From Psilocybe azurescens (lineage: Eukaryota > Basidiomycota > Agaricomycetes > Agaricales > Agrocybaceae): a DNA stretch of 64,000 nucleotides. The stretch spans positions 96,826 to 160,825 of the forward strand of contig JAJIRX010000961.1 in assembly GCA_023853785.1 (NCBI GenBank), read 5' to 3'. Below, one piece after another: positions 11,641-21,802 of this stretch (positions within the stretch are counted from its first letter, which is position 1; every line of letters begins with the position of its first letter). Made by a program: the position numbers and the translations under genes. The notes under the pieces were generated by a model. The model was not told where the DNA came from. It did no database searches and saw nothing but the letters and a program-made list of their open reading frames with translations.

Positions 11641-11655
11641 GAGGTTCTGGAGAGC

Positions 11656-13036
11656 ATGCCCCTAGGGGCAGTCAGTTACTCATGGGACGATCCTCCATGG
11701 ATTTTGAGACCATGGGCCTGTGCTCAAGATGAGATTGGTGATCCGTTCACAATGAACATAACATACCAGCTAGGTACTGTAGTCACATATCCCAGAGACG
11801 AGCGATATTGGTACGATTATAACGAGATGCACGGGCGGACGATTTGAGGTGAAACATAATCCGAAGTGTCGCAGTTATCTTATCAAAGACAGATTAACTC
11901 ACTTCAGAATAAATGTCTCGAAATGACGTTTGAATAACTCCAAGTTCGATCTTCGAGGATGGTATGCGAAGCAGAGGGCACGAGCTCTCGGCCTTCAACA
12001 CACTCGAGGAACCTGGTTACCATTTGGTCAACCTATCACAGACATTTCAATACACATATTGAGGAGTGGTATACATACCAATTATCCAACGGTCAATCCT
12101 GCAATTGAGGATGATGTGCGATTTTCCGTATATCCCACGAATACAAATCCTGAGCTGTACTACATTGAGGACATGGATTTGAACATAGTAACGGTTGTTA
12201 AAAAAGATTACTAGAGAGCCCTAGAATCAATTTAGTGTCCTGGTACACTCGATACTTGAATAAAAAGCAAATGTACAATAACCATTATACTGTACAAACA
12301 TCCAAGCTATGTGAGCCAGGAACGTACCCCGTAAAGAGTAAGGATGCTACTTACGGTGCTGAAGGACCCGGGCGGGTCTGATCAACACGAAAAAGCAGAT
12401 TTGTTCACGGAGAGAATCGAACATGTCCTCCGAGAGTGCGCCCCATACCCTGGGGATGCAGACGAACACACAGTCTGTGCAAGTTCTCACTTTGCAGTGG
12501 AGAAGGCAAGACACAATAGATACACGATCTACGACAGGCATAGATGCATCGAGTCTTACCTGCACATAGATAGACTGCGCCACGAGTTCTTCTCACTAGG
12601 TCGGTGGTATGCTGAGGAGTGCACAAGGCACAAAGAAGTGTCCTTTCCCAGCGAGACAGCTCTGGAATGGCTTCATACGCACACTATATCAAATACTCTT
12701 ATTGGCTCACCTATTGAGGACTTTGTAAAGGAGACCTCTCTGCAAGAAGCTCACATTGTAATCAATCTTGTACAGTTACACACTCTCAAACGGGCGTGTC
12801 GTACTATTATAATAAAAGATGCACAAAATAAACATTTGACTATCCTGCCTGAATCATACTTGTATGATGTTAGATTCAAGGTCACAGCGTGGTACAATAA
12901 CCAAATGGATCAATTCGAACACACCTCTGGGTATATACGTAAAACAAGTGAAGCAATTTGTGAAGCAGCTACAGAACCTGGGCTCTGGGCCAGAGCCAAA
13001 GCCTGGGTGAATCGCTTGTTCCAATCGGAACCCTAA
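11656..13036 (+). CDS. Unrecognised ORF block between gag and protease of Gypsy 1
   Basis: Three open segments follow the zinc knuckle: 11656-11847 (AQDEIGDPFTMNITYQLG), 11930-12214 (FDLRGWYAKQRARALGLQ) and 12344-13036 (230 residues with a His/Glu-rich middle, IESYLHIDRLRHEFFSLG, and a C-terminus ARAKAWVNRLFQSEP). I recognise no domain. The longest segment is clean for nearly 700 bp and ends just before the protease, so it is probably a real part of the Gag-Pol region that lost continuity by frameshift. It could be an extended Gag spacer or an extra protein of this Gypsy lineage. Confidence 0.45.
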
Positions 13037-13189
13037 AGCAAAGAATGGTGTCGATTATGATGTCAAGATTCTGAAAAACAAAGATTACTTACAAATGTAC
13101 GGTGTACAGGTTGACCGTGGGTCGTATGTGGGGCTCCATGTGAACACGGCGGCTTTGAAAGACAAGCGCCGCCCTGTTGCCTAAACCGG

Positions 13190-13684
13190 TAATAGTGAGA
13201 ATGATGATTAATGGACATTCCGTTAGGGCTCTGATTGACTCAGGATCATTAGGGCGACTTCATGTCGACGACGTTAGCGGATCAGCTAAAGGTTAAACAA
13301 AATAAATTGGCGGAACCTATTACCTTACAGTTGGCTGTGCAAGGATCGCGCTCTAAGATAAACGCAAGTACAAATGTTAAGTTTGAATATCAAGGAATAG
13401 ATGTGATACGCGCCTTCGATATAGCAAACATCAGTGGTTATGATCTCATCCTGGGTACACCCTTCATGTACCAAAATTCGGTGTGCATTGGATTGAACCC
13501 TGCTTGGGTCGTAATTGGCAGCAATATAGCGGCTCCTATGGCTTCCGGATTAGAGACCAAGCCTATGATACATGGAGTAACCCTTGACACAAGTCCTGTT
13601 AGTAAGGCCAGAGAAGAACTGAACCGCTATGCCGCACCACTGTGTAAAGAGTTGGGTGAGACGGAGCTCCCCCACTACGTGTAA
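13190..13684 (+). pseudogene. Gypsy 1 aspartic protease
   Basis: Processes the Gag-Pol polyprotein. The active-site motif ALIDSGSLG is at about 13229-13255 (Asp-Ser-Gly triad). One extra G in the following GGG shifts the frame; the rest (MSTTLADQLKVKQNKLAEPI..., YDLILGTPFMYQNSV) is open from 13262 to 13684. The Ile-Leu-Gly motif typical of retropepsins is visible as LILGTPF. It leads into the reverse transcriptase. Confidence 0.78.
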
Positions 13685-13739
13685 TCAATCACACTATACC
13701 TCTCATTGATGTGAACAAAACATACCCATGGTGTCCATC

Positions 13740-14619
13740 AAGGTGCCCTGAGGCGTTTTGAGCTCAATGGGTGGAGAAGCGCAATGCATATTTGAAGTCG
13801 GGTTGTTGGAAGATTACATCCTCGGGTAACATGGTACCTATGTTGTTAATACCTAAGCCTCGCAAGAATAATGAACCTGCAGAGCTGCGTACTGTGTTTG
13901 ATTTGTGTGAACGTAACAAAAACATGCGGAAAATGACGTCTCCCCTACCTGACATTGAAGGTATATTGCGAAGGGTGGCGAAACATAAATTTTGGTTGTC
14001 CCTGGATGGCAAGTCAGCCTATGAATAGATAAGGATCGATCCTGCTCATGTTGATCGTACTGCGGTAACAACACCAGATGGCAATATGATTAGTCTGGTA
14101 ATTCAGCAGGGCGATTGTAACGCACCTGCCACCTATCAAACATTAATGAATCACCTGTTCTCCCCACATATCGGCTGATTCATGGACGTCTACCTCGACG
14201 ATATTCTGATATACTCGGACACACTAGACAATCATGTTAAACACGTTAAATTAGTACTCGATATTCTCAGACATGAGAAATTGTACCTGAGCAAAGGAAA
14301 GCTCAGTTTCTTGCAAAATGAACTGAGAGTCTTGGGACATGTAATTAATGATGATGGTATTCGGATGGACGAGCATAAGGTCGACTCAGTGGTGGCATGG
14401 AAGGTCCCTACAAATCGTGATCTGCTGAGGGGATTCTTAGGAGCAGTAGGATACCTAGCGGACGACGTACCTGGTGTTAGAGTTCCCATGGGGGTGCTGA
14501 CTGCGCTCACCAGGGACACTGTGCCATTTCGTTGGACCTATACTGAACAGCGTGCATTTGAAGACGTAAAGGCTATGGTAAATCGCTCGAAATCATCATC
14601 GTCTACCGTTGGATTATAG
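13740..14619 (+). pseudogene. Gypsy 1 reverse transcriptase
   Basis: RNA-dependent DNA polymerase of the element. Visible motifs: MLLIPKPRKNNEPAELRTVFDL (about 13831-13896), WLSLDGKSAYE (13993-14025) and the catalytic box VYLDDILIYSD (14188-14220), with Tyr-Leu-Asp-Asp. Two stops interrupt it: TAG at 14026-14028 where Gln is expected after SAYE, and TGA at 14176-14178 where Arg is expected before FMDVYLDD. The connection domain (GFLGAVGYLADDVPG) continues to 14619. Confidence 0.85.
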
Positions 14620-15415
14620 AGTTGACGCACCGACGATCTGGATGGTTACGGACGGGTGCACCACTGGTATCTCAGGCTTGGTGAGCCAAGGGCCAGAATG
14701 GAAGACGGTGTCGATTGCGGCGTTCTACTCTGCAAAACTGAATTCTGCTCAACAGAATTATGCAACACATGAAATAGAGATGCTCGCAGGTATCGAGACG
14801 ATGCTACGGCATCGCGACCTCCTGCAAGGTGTCTGTTTCAAATGGGTCACGGACCACAAGGGATTGACTCACCTACTGAACCAGAAAGACTTGTCCGGTC
14901 GTCAAGCGCGATGGATGGAGAAGATATCGTCTTTCGACTTCGAGGTATTGTATGTGCCAGGTAGCAAGAACGTTGTCGCAGACGCGTTGTCTCGCATATA
15001 CTCAAATGAGTCGCCTGGGACAGTGCGAGCTCGGAGTGAATACACATACCACAACGTTGTGAACAACGACGTGGACATGTCATACGGACGACCCATGCTG
15101 GTGGGAATAGAAGCCAGGCTCGCATCTCGCACGCGCCCCTCGCAGAGGGGTCATTCCTCCCGCAGAGACGGGACATGCCAAGACTTCCAAAAATTCCCAG
15201 CACAAATGCGCGATCGCTTTCACTCCTGGAAACCCCCTGTCCAACAAAAGGAGGGCGGGAATGTGAGAAAAAAGACAACAGTGATCAATACTAAGACCGC
15301 TTCAAGTCAGCTAAGCATACAAAGTTGCCACAACAGGATAATTCTCCATTACCAAACAGGGAAACAGACATTGAATTGCCGGAAGAAGAAGTTCGCCAAG
15401 AACTTCCGGCCGTAA
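14609..15415 (+). CDS. Gypsy 1 RNase H domain and linker to integrase
   Basis: Degrades the RNA strand of the RNA-DNA hybrid. Begins APTIWMVTDGCTTGISGLV (first catalytic Asp in VTDG), then NYATHEIEMLAGIE (Glu) and WVTDHKGLTHLLNQ (Asp), and ends with PGSKNVVADALSRI, the usual Gypsy RNase H end. A non-conserved Arg/Lys-rich linker follows and overlaps the start of the integrase frame. Confidence 0.85.
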   Translation: MDYRVDAPTIWMVTDGCTTGISGLVSQGPEWKTVSIAAFYSAKLNSAQQNYATHEIEMLAGIETMLRHRDLLQGVCFKWVTDHKGLTHLLNQKDLSGRQARWMEKISSFDFEVLYVPGSKNVVADALSRIYSNESPGTVRARSEYTYHNVVNNDVDMSYGRPMLVGIEARLASRTRPSQRGHSSRRDGTCQDFQKFPAQMRDRFHSWKPPVQQKEGGNVRKKTTVINTKTASSQLSIQSCHNRIILHYQTGKQTLNCRKKKFAKNFRP

Positions 15416-16731
15416 TGGACTTTGCTTCATCCACAATAGAAGGAATAAATTTACTGGAAGAAATCCGTAATAAATATGGAAATGACCCATTCTTTAATCT
15501 GATTCTCACTGAGCCTAAAGCATACAAAATTTTTGAAGTGGCAGAGGGTCTAATTTACCTCAAAGAAAAGGGACAGACACTGCTCTGTATACCAAAGATA
15601 CTGACTAAGGGTTGCAGTATTCGTGAAATCGTAATATCGGAAGCTCACTCAATGCTTGCGCATTTAGGATCAGCTAAGACCACTGACTACCTGTGGTCTC
15701 AAGTATGGTGGAAGGACCTTGTTTTGGATGTTAAATCGTATTGTAGTTCGTGCGATACATGCAAACGGAGTAAACCCAGTAACCAAAAACTGTACGGATT
15801 ATTGAATCCGCTTCCTGTACCATTCACTCCTTGGGAGTCAATCGGAATTGACTTTGTCGGACCCTTACCTGAGTCTAAGAACAGGGACAGATTGTTTAAT
15901 TCAATCACCATCGTAATATGTTTGTTGACCGGAATGGTGCATTTGATACCTAGTCACACCGACTATACGGCTCAACAGGTCGCAGAACTTATTTTTGAAC
16001 ATGTATACAAATTACATGGGATGCCTAAGAACATAATCAGTGACAGAGATGTTTTATTTACAAGTATCTTCTGGTCTCATTTACATGACTTAATGGGAAC
16101 CAAACTCAAGATGTCTAGTGCGTATCATCCGCAGACAGACGGCTCTACTGAGCGTGCGAACCGCACTATAAATCAGATGCTAAGACAGTGCATGAACGGA
16201 ACACAATCTGACTGGGTATCGAAGTTATTGAGCATCAAATTTGCAATTAATTCGGCACGGTCTGAGAGCACAGGATATGCACCCTTCTTTCTGAATAATG
16301 GGCGACATGCCCGATCAATGATATGGAACTCAGCTAAAGATGACGAATACCCGTCAGTCCGGGTCTTTGCACAACAGAAAAAATTGGCATTGATAGAAGC
16401 TCATGACAGCATATTAGCAGCTCGAGTGAAACAAACGAGAGACACTAACCGTAAACGGCAATTATCACCATTTCATGAAGGCGACTTAGTTTATCTATCC
16501 ACCAAGAATATTAATTATCCCAAAGGATTGGCTCGCAAGCTAATACCGAAATATATTGGACCATATAGAATTATTAAGGATTATGGGAATCAATCCTATA
16601 AGCTGGACCTATCATCCTCTCTCAAGCAGAGAGGAGTGCATGATGTCTTTCACACGGCATTGCTGCAAATTCATCATCCTAACGATGATCGCTTATTTCC
16701 CAGAAGACTAGATGAGATTATCACAAGCTGA
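15325..16731 (+). CDS. Gypsy 1 integrase
   Basis: Inserts the cDNA into the genome. One clean frame of 468 residues. N-terminal zinc-binding HHCC: EAHSMLAHLG then CSSCDTC. Catalytic core D,D,E: GIDFVGPLP, SDRDVLFTS and TERANRTINQ, preceded by SAYHPQTDGS. The C-terminal GPYRI fold is visible (LIPKYIGPYRIIKDYGNQSYKL; GVHDVFHTALLQIH). The best-preserved coding part of the element. Confidence 0.93.
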   Translation: MPQQDNSPLPNRETDIELPEEEVRQELPAVMDFASSTIEGINLLEEIRNKYGNDPFFNLILTEPKAYKIFEVAEGLIYLKEKGQTLLCIPKILTKGCSIREIVISEAHSMLAHLGSAKTTDYLWSQVWWKDLVLDVKSYCSSCDTCKRSKPSNQKLYGLLNPLPVPFTPWESIGIDFVGPLPESKNRDRLFNSITIVICLLTGMVHLIPSHTDYTAQQVAELIFEHVYKLHGMPKNIISDRDVLFTSIFWSHLHDLMGTKLKMSSAYHPQTDGSTERANRTINQMLRQCMNGTQSDWVSKLLSIKFAINSARSESTGYAPFFLNNGRHARSMIWNSAKDDEYPSVRVFAQQKKLALIEAHDSILAARVKQTRDTNRKRQLSPFHEGDLVYLSTKNINYPKGLARKLIPKYIGPYRIIKDYGNQSYKLDLSSSLKQRGVHDVFHTALLQIHHPNDDRLFPRRLDEIITS

Positions 16732-16734
16732 CGA

Positions 16735-16969
16735 CGTCAGGGGCACGGAATGGGCAATTGAAAAATTTTATCACACTATGGAGCGGGAGAAGACTCCATA
16801 TTCGAAATTGAGTGGAAGGCCGGGGACATCACCTGGTTGCCAGCGGAGCGCCTTGCTGAGACACATGCGCTCACGGCCTATCTCGACCTTATCGGAGTCG
16901 ATACGGTCGCTGAGCTACCTAGGGGTACGGGAAAACTTCCCAACAAAGACCTGCAGTTGCTCTTTTGAG
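16735..16969 (+). pseudogene. Gypsy 1 chromodomain-like tail of integrase
   Basis: After the stop at 16729 a shifted frame encodes DDVRGTEWAIEK and, after one more 1-nt shift, LSHYGAGEDSIFEIEWKAGD followed by ITWLPAERLAETHAL and YLDLIGV. The pattern (W-x-I-E-x-I-L, then W-K-x-G-D-x-T-W) resembles the chromo-like targeting module after the integrase of chromoviruses, used to tether integration to chromatin. Frame breaks make the present copy non-functional. Confidence 0.6.
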
Positions 16970-17089
16970 CTGAGCCCTGGTGTTCAAATACTATATTTAT
17001 ACCCTACTTCACACTGTCTACAGTTTTCCGTCGCTTTTCCTGCTCTTATTTTCTGTCTGTCATTCTATCCTTTTATTTCTATGGACACT

Positions 17090-18168
17090 ACCAATGATTT
17101 CTGACGCCCCCTTTGAGGCCGTGGACTTTGAATCCACCGATTTCTATCTAACCAGAACGGGCCTAGATGCCCCAACCGAGGCCGACACTAACCTGAACGT
17201 CGGCTTCCTCTTTGGGGATAACGAGTCGGATCATTTTATTTCTAATCATTCTTCCATTGATCTTCTTTCTATTTTTAGTTCTGCTGCACCTGCTACACCT
17301 GCTGTTTCTATCATATCCATTCTTGACACTCCTGCTGCTGTTCCCTCTCTCACTACGGTCTTGTCTACTCTGTCATTCACCCATAACACTCCCTCTGCTA
17401 TCTCGTCCCCTCGCGCCTGCTGCACCTGCCATCATCGCCGCCCCCTGCCAACATCGCACCTGTTCCGATCAATCCTGACATGCTTCCATCGCTACCATCA
17501 ATCGATCACCCCGGAGCTCGCCGCATCGCCGCCAATCGATATGTCTTCTTCAACCCCACGGTCGGCATTTTCCCTGCCAATGTCAACGAGGCATTGTCGA
17601 CATGTGTCGTTGCCGTCTTCTGCGCTCACAACCGACGTATCCGGCGCTCTCTCTGATGTCGCTGCCAAAATCCCGAACCCGCCGTATGGGTACAGCCGCA
17701 TCGCCAACTTTTTCAACAACTTTGCGACTGGCCTGCACCAATTTGCCCGATGGAGCGTCTCCCAGTCGCGTTACATCACGGACGGCACGACGGTCACCCC
17801 ACAGATGTTCCGTGGTCCACCCCTCTCAACCCTGATCACAACGGTCATCACGGCCACGGTCATCACATTCCTGCCCATCACGGTCACGGTCATCACGGTC
17901 ATGGCAATCACAGCCACGCACTCGGCATTGACCCGCTTGACAATCACGCACCCAACTCGAAACTTTTCCGTGACATGCTTTTAGTCGCCGCCGCTGCCAA
18001 GACACAACACCGCAAGAACGGGACTCAATATTTCACCAAAACGTTCCCGCGGCCGCAAATCCAGATCGGGTGCCGGACAACACCCCTGTCACCGAGATGC
18101 TCAAGATCATCAACAGCTGGACCCTCATTTGCAGTGCAGGATGTCGTTATGGCAGGACCTTCAGTTTA
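17090..18168 (+). pseudogene. Third ORF of Gypsy 1 with a His/Gly-rich tract, function unknown
   Basis: Between integrase and the 3' LTR. Starts MISDAPFEAVDFESTDFYL (about 17096), continues as a Ser/Thr/Ala-rich stretch, then frames shift through NRYVFFNPTVGIFPANVNEA (about 17529) and VAAKIPNPPYGYSRIANFF (about 17660), a histidine-rich repeat of GHHGHGHH type (about 17840-17925), and a C-terminus FRDMLLVAAAAKTQHRKNG. Codon order across frames looks like one protein broken by small indels. The position is where envelope genes sit in errantiviruses, but no signal peptide or transmembrane pattern of an envelope is seen. The His-rich block could bind metal. Confidence 0.55.
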
Positions 18169-18275
18169 AATATTTTTACTTGTTCTATTCTATTGTGTTT
18201 GTGACCTCTTCAGCTTTTGTTTACTATTTTTCTTCACTTCGTTAGGCCTTTGTTCCACAAAGCCCGGAGGGCATA

Positions 18276-18584
18276 TGTGACAGATCGGTACTTATCCTAC
18301 TTATCACGTTACCTTTTATTATCTTATCTTATCGCATTGACTTCAACCCCTTTTGTCAACGCCCTTATTTGATTCACTTCCCCTATCTTACTATTCTACT
18401 CTTGGCTTTGCATCTGTTACTATCCAATGGACTATTAGATAGAGTATATAAAGAGGCCTATTGTACTAGCTTAGACCCCAGCGAATACAGTTGTTAAAAC
18501 AGTCTTTCCCCTTCCCTCTAAGAAACCGTGTGCCGAAACAACCTCCGTGTTACTTATAGTCACTCGGAGTTACCTTTCGTCACA
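18276..18584 (+). repeat. 3' LTR of Gypsy 1
   Basis: 309 bp, nearly identical to 7414-7722. Preceded by AGCCCGGAGGGCATA, a short purine-rich stretch that may be the plus-strand primer. Confidence 0.93.
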
Positions 18585-18587
18585 CTA

Positions 18588-18599
18588 CCCTAACCCTAA
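18588..18599. repeat. Telomere-like CCCTAACCCTAA before copy B
   Basis: Two exact TTAGGG-type units (C-rich strand) immediately after the Gypsy 1 target duplication. The same motif lies before copy D at 43727-43738, and the following about 170 bp also match there. Confidence 0.7.
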
Positions 18600-18845
18600 G
18601 ACGCCTGAGCCGAGCATGGCTCTCAAAGTAATCGATCTCCTTCAACACCCTTCAACCAACCTGCTATTGCAATGCTTAACGTCTGCGGGTTTTATGTCTG
18701 AACATGCTATCTATCTGTGATATTATTTTCGCAATATCTGGTCTTTAGAATCATAACTGGGATCTTTACTGGACTTGTTTTTGCCTTACATTATACGAAT
18801 CTATTCTCAGCGGAATCGATCCGGAGAAGTTGATTTTGAACGGAC

Positions 18846-20950
18846 ATGGGCCCCCTGTCATCGACGAATCAGAGCACTGCACGCCGCCTCACCCAGCAAC
18901 GGCAGCAGCGCGAACTCGAACTCGAAACCCAGCTCGCTCAGAAAGATAAAGAAGTGTGTGAGTTTCCAGCTCTGCTCTAGAGCCTGCCCCATGCGAATTC
19001 TGATTCACGCTCATTTCCCTCCCTTCCCTCCCTTATTTCCCCTCATCTCCCTCCTCTCTCCTTCTCCTCACTTTCACTGTCACCCCGCAACACTCAAAAA
19101 TTGCAACACACTAGATAACATCCCTCCTGACCACGCGCACAACCTATCTTACTAAGCTCTCCCTCCTGCAATCCCGCCTCCTCCACGCGCTCGACGCGCT
19201 CGATGCACACACACGGGAGAACGCGGTCCTGCTCAGGGAGTTGAGGTTATGCGCAAGAAGGTGCAGGCGTGCGAGGAAGCGAAAGAGAGCATGCAGAGAG
19301 AGAGGGAGGAGTTGAGGGAGGAAGTTGAGAGGCTTGTTGAGAGAGATGTGGGTTTTCTATTTTCTACTGGATGAACGCGAGTTTTTGATGATGATTCGTC
19401 TGTGTAGTGCCAGTGGAGCACGACTATAAGAAGTAGCCTGTCAGCTCTCGAGTCTCGCAGGTACGAAATAACATTCATACACTACATACACGCGGATCTA
19501 AAACACGCATATTCTATTCCATTCTATCGTTTCTATAGATCAAGGTCCTGGCGTTAAAGGGCACCAACCAACTCCGCCACCTTGTTCCCACTCTCACCGC
19601 TCCTCCGCATCCCACCACTCCTCCCCCAATTCTTCCGTCTACGCACCCCAACTAATGCACCTCCTCTCCACCAAACTCTCCACTGCTCAAGCAGCGCACG
19701 CACGCACACAAGCCCGTGCGGCGACACTCGAGGCGAGAATCGCGAGACGGGAGATGAGGGGGATTCGTGCGGGGAGCGAGAGATACAGAGCGAGAGATAC
19801 AGAGAGAAAGAGAGATCTTTCTGACCCGCTCTAGCTTATTGATTTCTCTTTACAGAACGTACAGAAAAACGCGGACACGAGCGTCTTCATCAGTAGCAGC
19901 TCATCGGACATTACCTTCTCCATCTCCGGCGACGCAGGCTGTTTACGCGCCTCCCTCTGCATCTCCTCCCGTCCCTGTTGTTGGCCGCAATGTGCCTAAT
20001 TTAATGGACAACGACAATGAAGATGGTGATGCAGACGGCAAGATGTCGATGGAGCTCGCGACACCCCTTATGCCTACGGGTGTGATCGAAATGTCTGTTC
20101 GTGATTCTAAGGGGATGGAGGGGGATGGAGGTGGAAGTGATGGAGGTGGTCGGGGTGTGCCTGAGTCGTGAATGACGAAGATCAGGGCGGCAATCGTCAA
20201 TACGAACATAAAGATGAAGAGGAGTCTGGCGACGATGAGGATGGTGAAGATTAGCGAGATCGAGATGTAACGGTGCGATCGCCGTTCGTGATGTGTGTTC
20301 CGCGTAGGCTGCAAAATATGGAAGCTGGTTCTGTTCCTGTGCCAGGGCCATATCCTGTGCAACCTCCAGCTTCAGCCCCAGCTTTTGCTCGAGTGCCAAA
20401 TGCAGGGCCAGTTCCAGTCGCTCCTTTAGAGCTCGCCTTAGAGCTCGCCTCGTCTCTGTTCATCGTATCCTCATCTTTGCGCTTGCCCTTACCAACATCG
20501 CCTCTCTCACCCACACCAGCACCAAGATGCGCTCGCGCAAAGGCACGAACACCATCACTATCAACAGTAATGTTACCAGCACGATCGCCACCTCTAATAT
20601 CCGCACGCCCGGCAGCGGCGCTTTTCGAGCAGCGCTCTGCCTTCGCCTAATGTTCTTCACCTCGACTTAGACATCGATCACGATGGCCTTGCCATTGATT
20701 CAGATGGCTCTGATTCCTCGGATGATAGCAAGGATGATAACCCCGATCGTGATGGCCATGACGTTGACCCCGACGGCGATAGTAATGACGTCGACGTCGA
20801 TAGCGAATGGGAATCGTTCGAGGCGAAATACGAGCAGTAGCTTGAGAGACAGGAGGTTGCATGTGGGACGCTGTTGGCGTCGATGGCCATATCGATGTCG
20901 GAGGCTGGGTCGGAGGAGAGGTCAGAGGAGAGGCGAGAGCGGGGGTGAGG
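18846..20950 (+). pseudogene. Tandem gene family copy B, degraded
   Basis: ATG at 18846 starts MGPLSSTNQSTARRLTQQRQ, the clearest N-terminus of the family, ending at a GTGAGT donor near 18957. The coiled-coil exon (KLSLLQSRLLHALDALDAH, then REELREEVERLVERD) is at about 19154-19346, interrupted by a 1-nt shift. The C-terminal exon includes MELATPLMPTGVIEMSVRDS (about 20049-20108) and an acidic tract of Asp/Ser repeats near 20690-20820. A TAG at 20838-20840 replaces the Gln seen in copy D. Middle exons present in copies A and C are missing. Not functional as it stands. Confidence 0.55.
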
Positions 20951-21049
20951 TTTTGGTGAGAGTGAGAGTGGGAGTCAAGCAGGTTTGGGGCCGGTTTAAA
21001 GGAGGACGGGGGGAGGGGAAGTAGGAAGCGCTGTGGAGCCATAACTAGG

Positions 21050-21640
21050 CTCTGGAGATGGGATGATTGGTTAGCGTTGTTCGATTTTAGGTTTTGCTCT
21101 TTGTTTGTTTCGTTTTAGTTGACTTAGATTCGGATGTATATACGGTTGCAATATAGGTTTCTTACGCTTTGTGTTCGTTTTGTTGGGTGTAAGGGAATAT
21201 GCGGCGGATATGAATACGACGTTTGTTCAAGTTTCAATATGTCCATGTAATGCAACGAAATGGTAAATCTATACAAGCCGCGCCTCGCTAACGCTACGGC
21301 AACTCATAAACATATTGAAAATTTAGACAGTTAAAGCACTGTAAAAACAAAAAAAGAAAAGATCCTAATTGGCGTTCGTACATAAGAGGAACAGAACAAA
21401 TATGTACGTACGAAATGGGGACATCTCGATAATATATAGGTAATATTTCTACGCCTCAACGCAAAATCACATGTTGAGAATGTGAGCACTCTAGTTCCTC
21501 CAAGCCACTCAGCCATTGTAGTATTCTGCGATGGTGTCCCAGACTTGGAAAATTCAGTCTCAGCTTATGGTCTTTGTGCCGGCTATATGAGGGGCGGAAC
21601 TACGTCGATATTTAGAGGAACACTTACATTGCCCACCATC
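21050..21640. repeat. Spacer after copy B, duplicated after copy D
   Basis: Blocks such as GTGTAAGGGAATATG, TTCAAGTTTCAATATG, CACATGTTGAGAATGTGAG and AGACTTGGAAAATTCAGT recur in the same order at 47290-47610. No gene seen; this is the 3' part of the tandem unit. Confidence 0.7.
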
Positions 21641-21802
21641 CAATCTAATTTTATCACACATTTACGCACATGAACGACAAAACCCTAATATTGGTATCAG
21701 TTGAGTATTAGTTGATGTATTCCCACAACACAGCTAAGCACCACGAACATTGTCCTTGCCTTCAACCATCGCCATCATCTGCCCCAATATCGATTCTCAT
21801 CT

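Larger units (their letters stand above)
7414..18584 (+). mobile_element. Ty3/Gypsy LTR retrotransposon 1
   Basis: Complete by structure: two 309-bp LTRs (7414-7722 and 18276-18584), both starting TGTGACAGATCGG and ending GTCACA, flanked by an identical 5-bp duplication CTACC (7409-7413 and 18585-18589). Internal order is gag, unknown ORFs, protease, reverse transcriptase, RNase H, integrase, chromodomain-like tail and a third ORF, which is Ty3/Gypsy order. The element is 11.2 kb, of which about 1.7 kb is a later W insertion in gag. Coding regions are interrupted by stops and frameshifts, so it is not autonomous now, although the LTRs are still very similar. Confidence 0.92.

Noticed and set aside
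17090..18168. Retroviral-type envelope gene in Gypsy 1
   Set aside because: Position fits, but there is no signal peptide, transmembrane helix or cleavage site, and composition is Ser/Thr/His-rich.
18588..18599. A true telomere or chromosome end
   Set aside because: Only two repeat units, with the same unique sequence continuing after them at both sites. At most an interstitial telomere-like seed.
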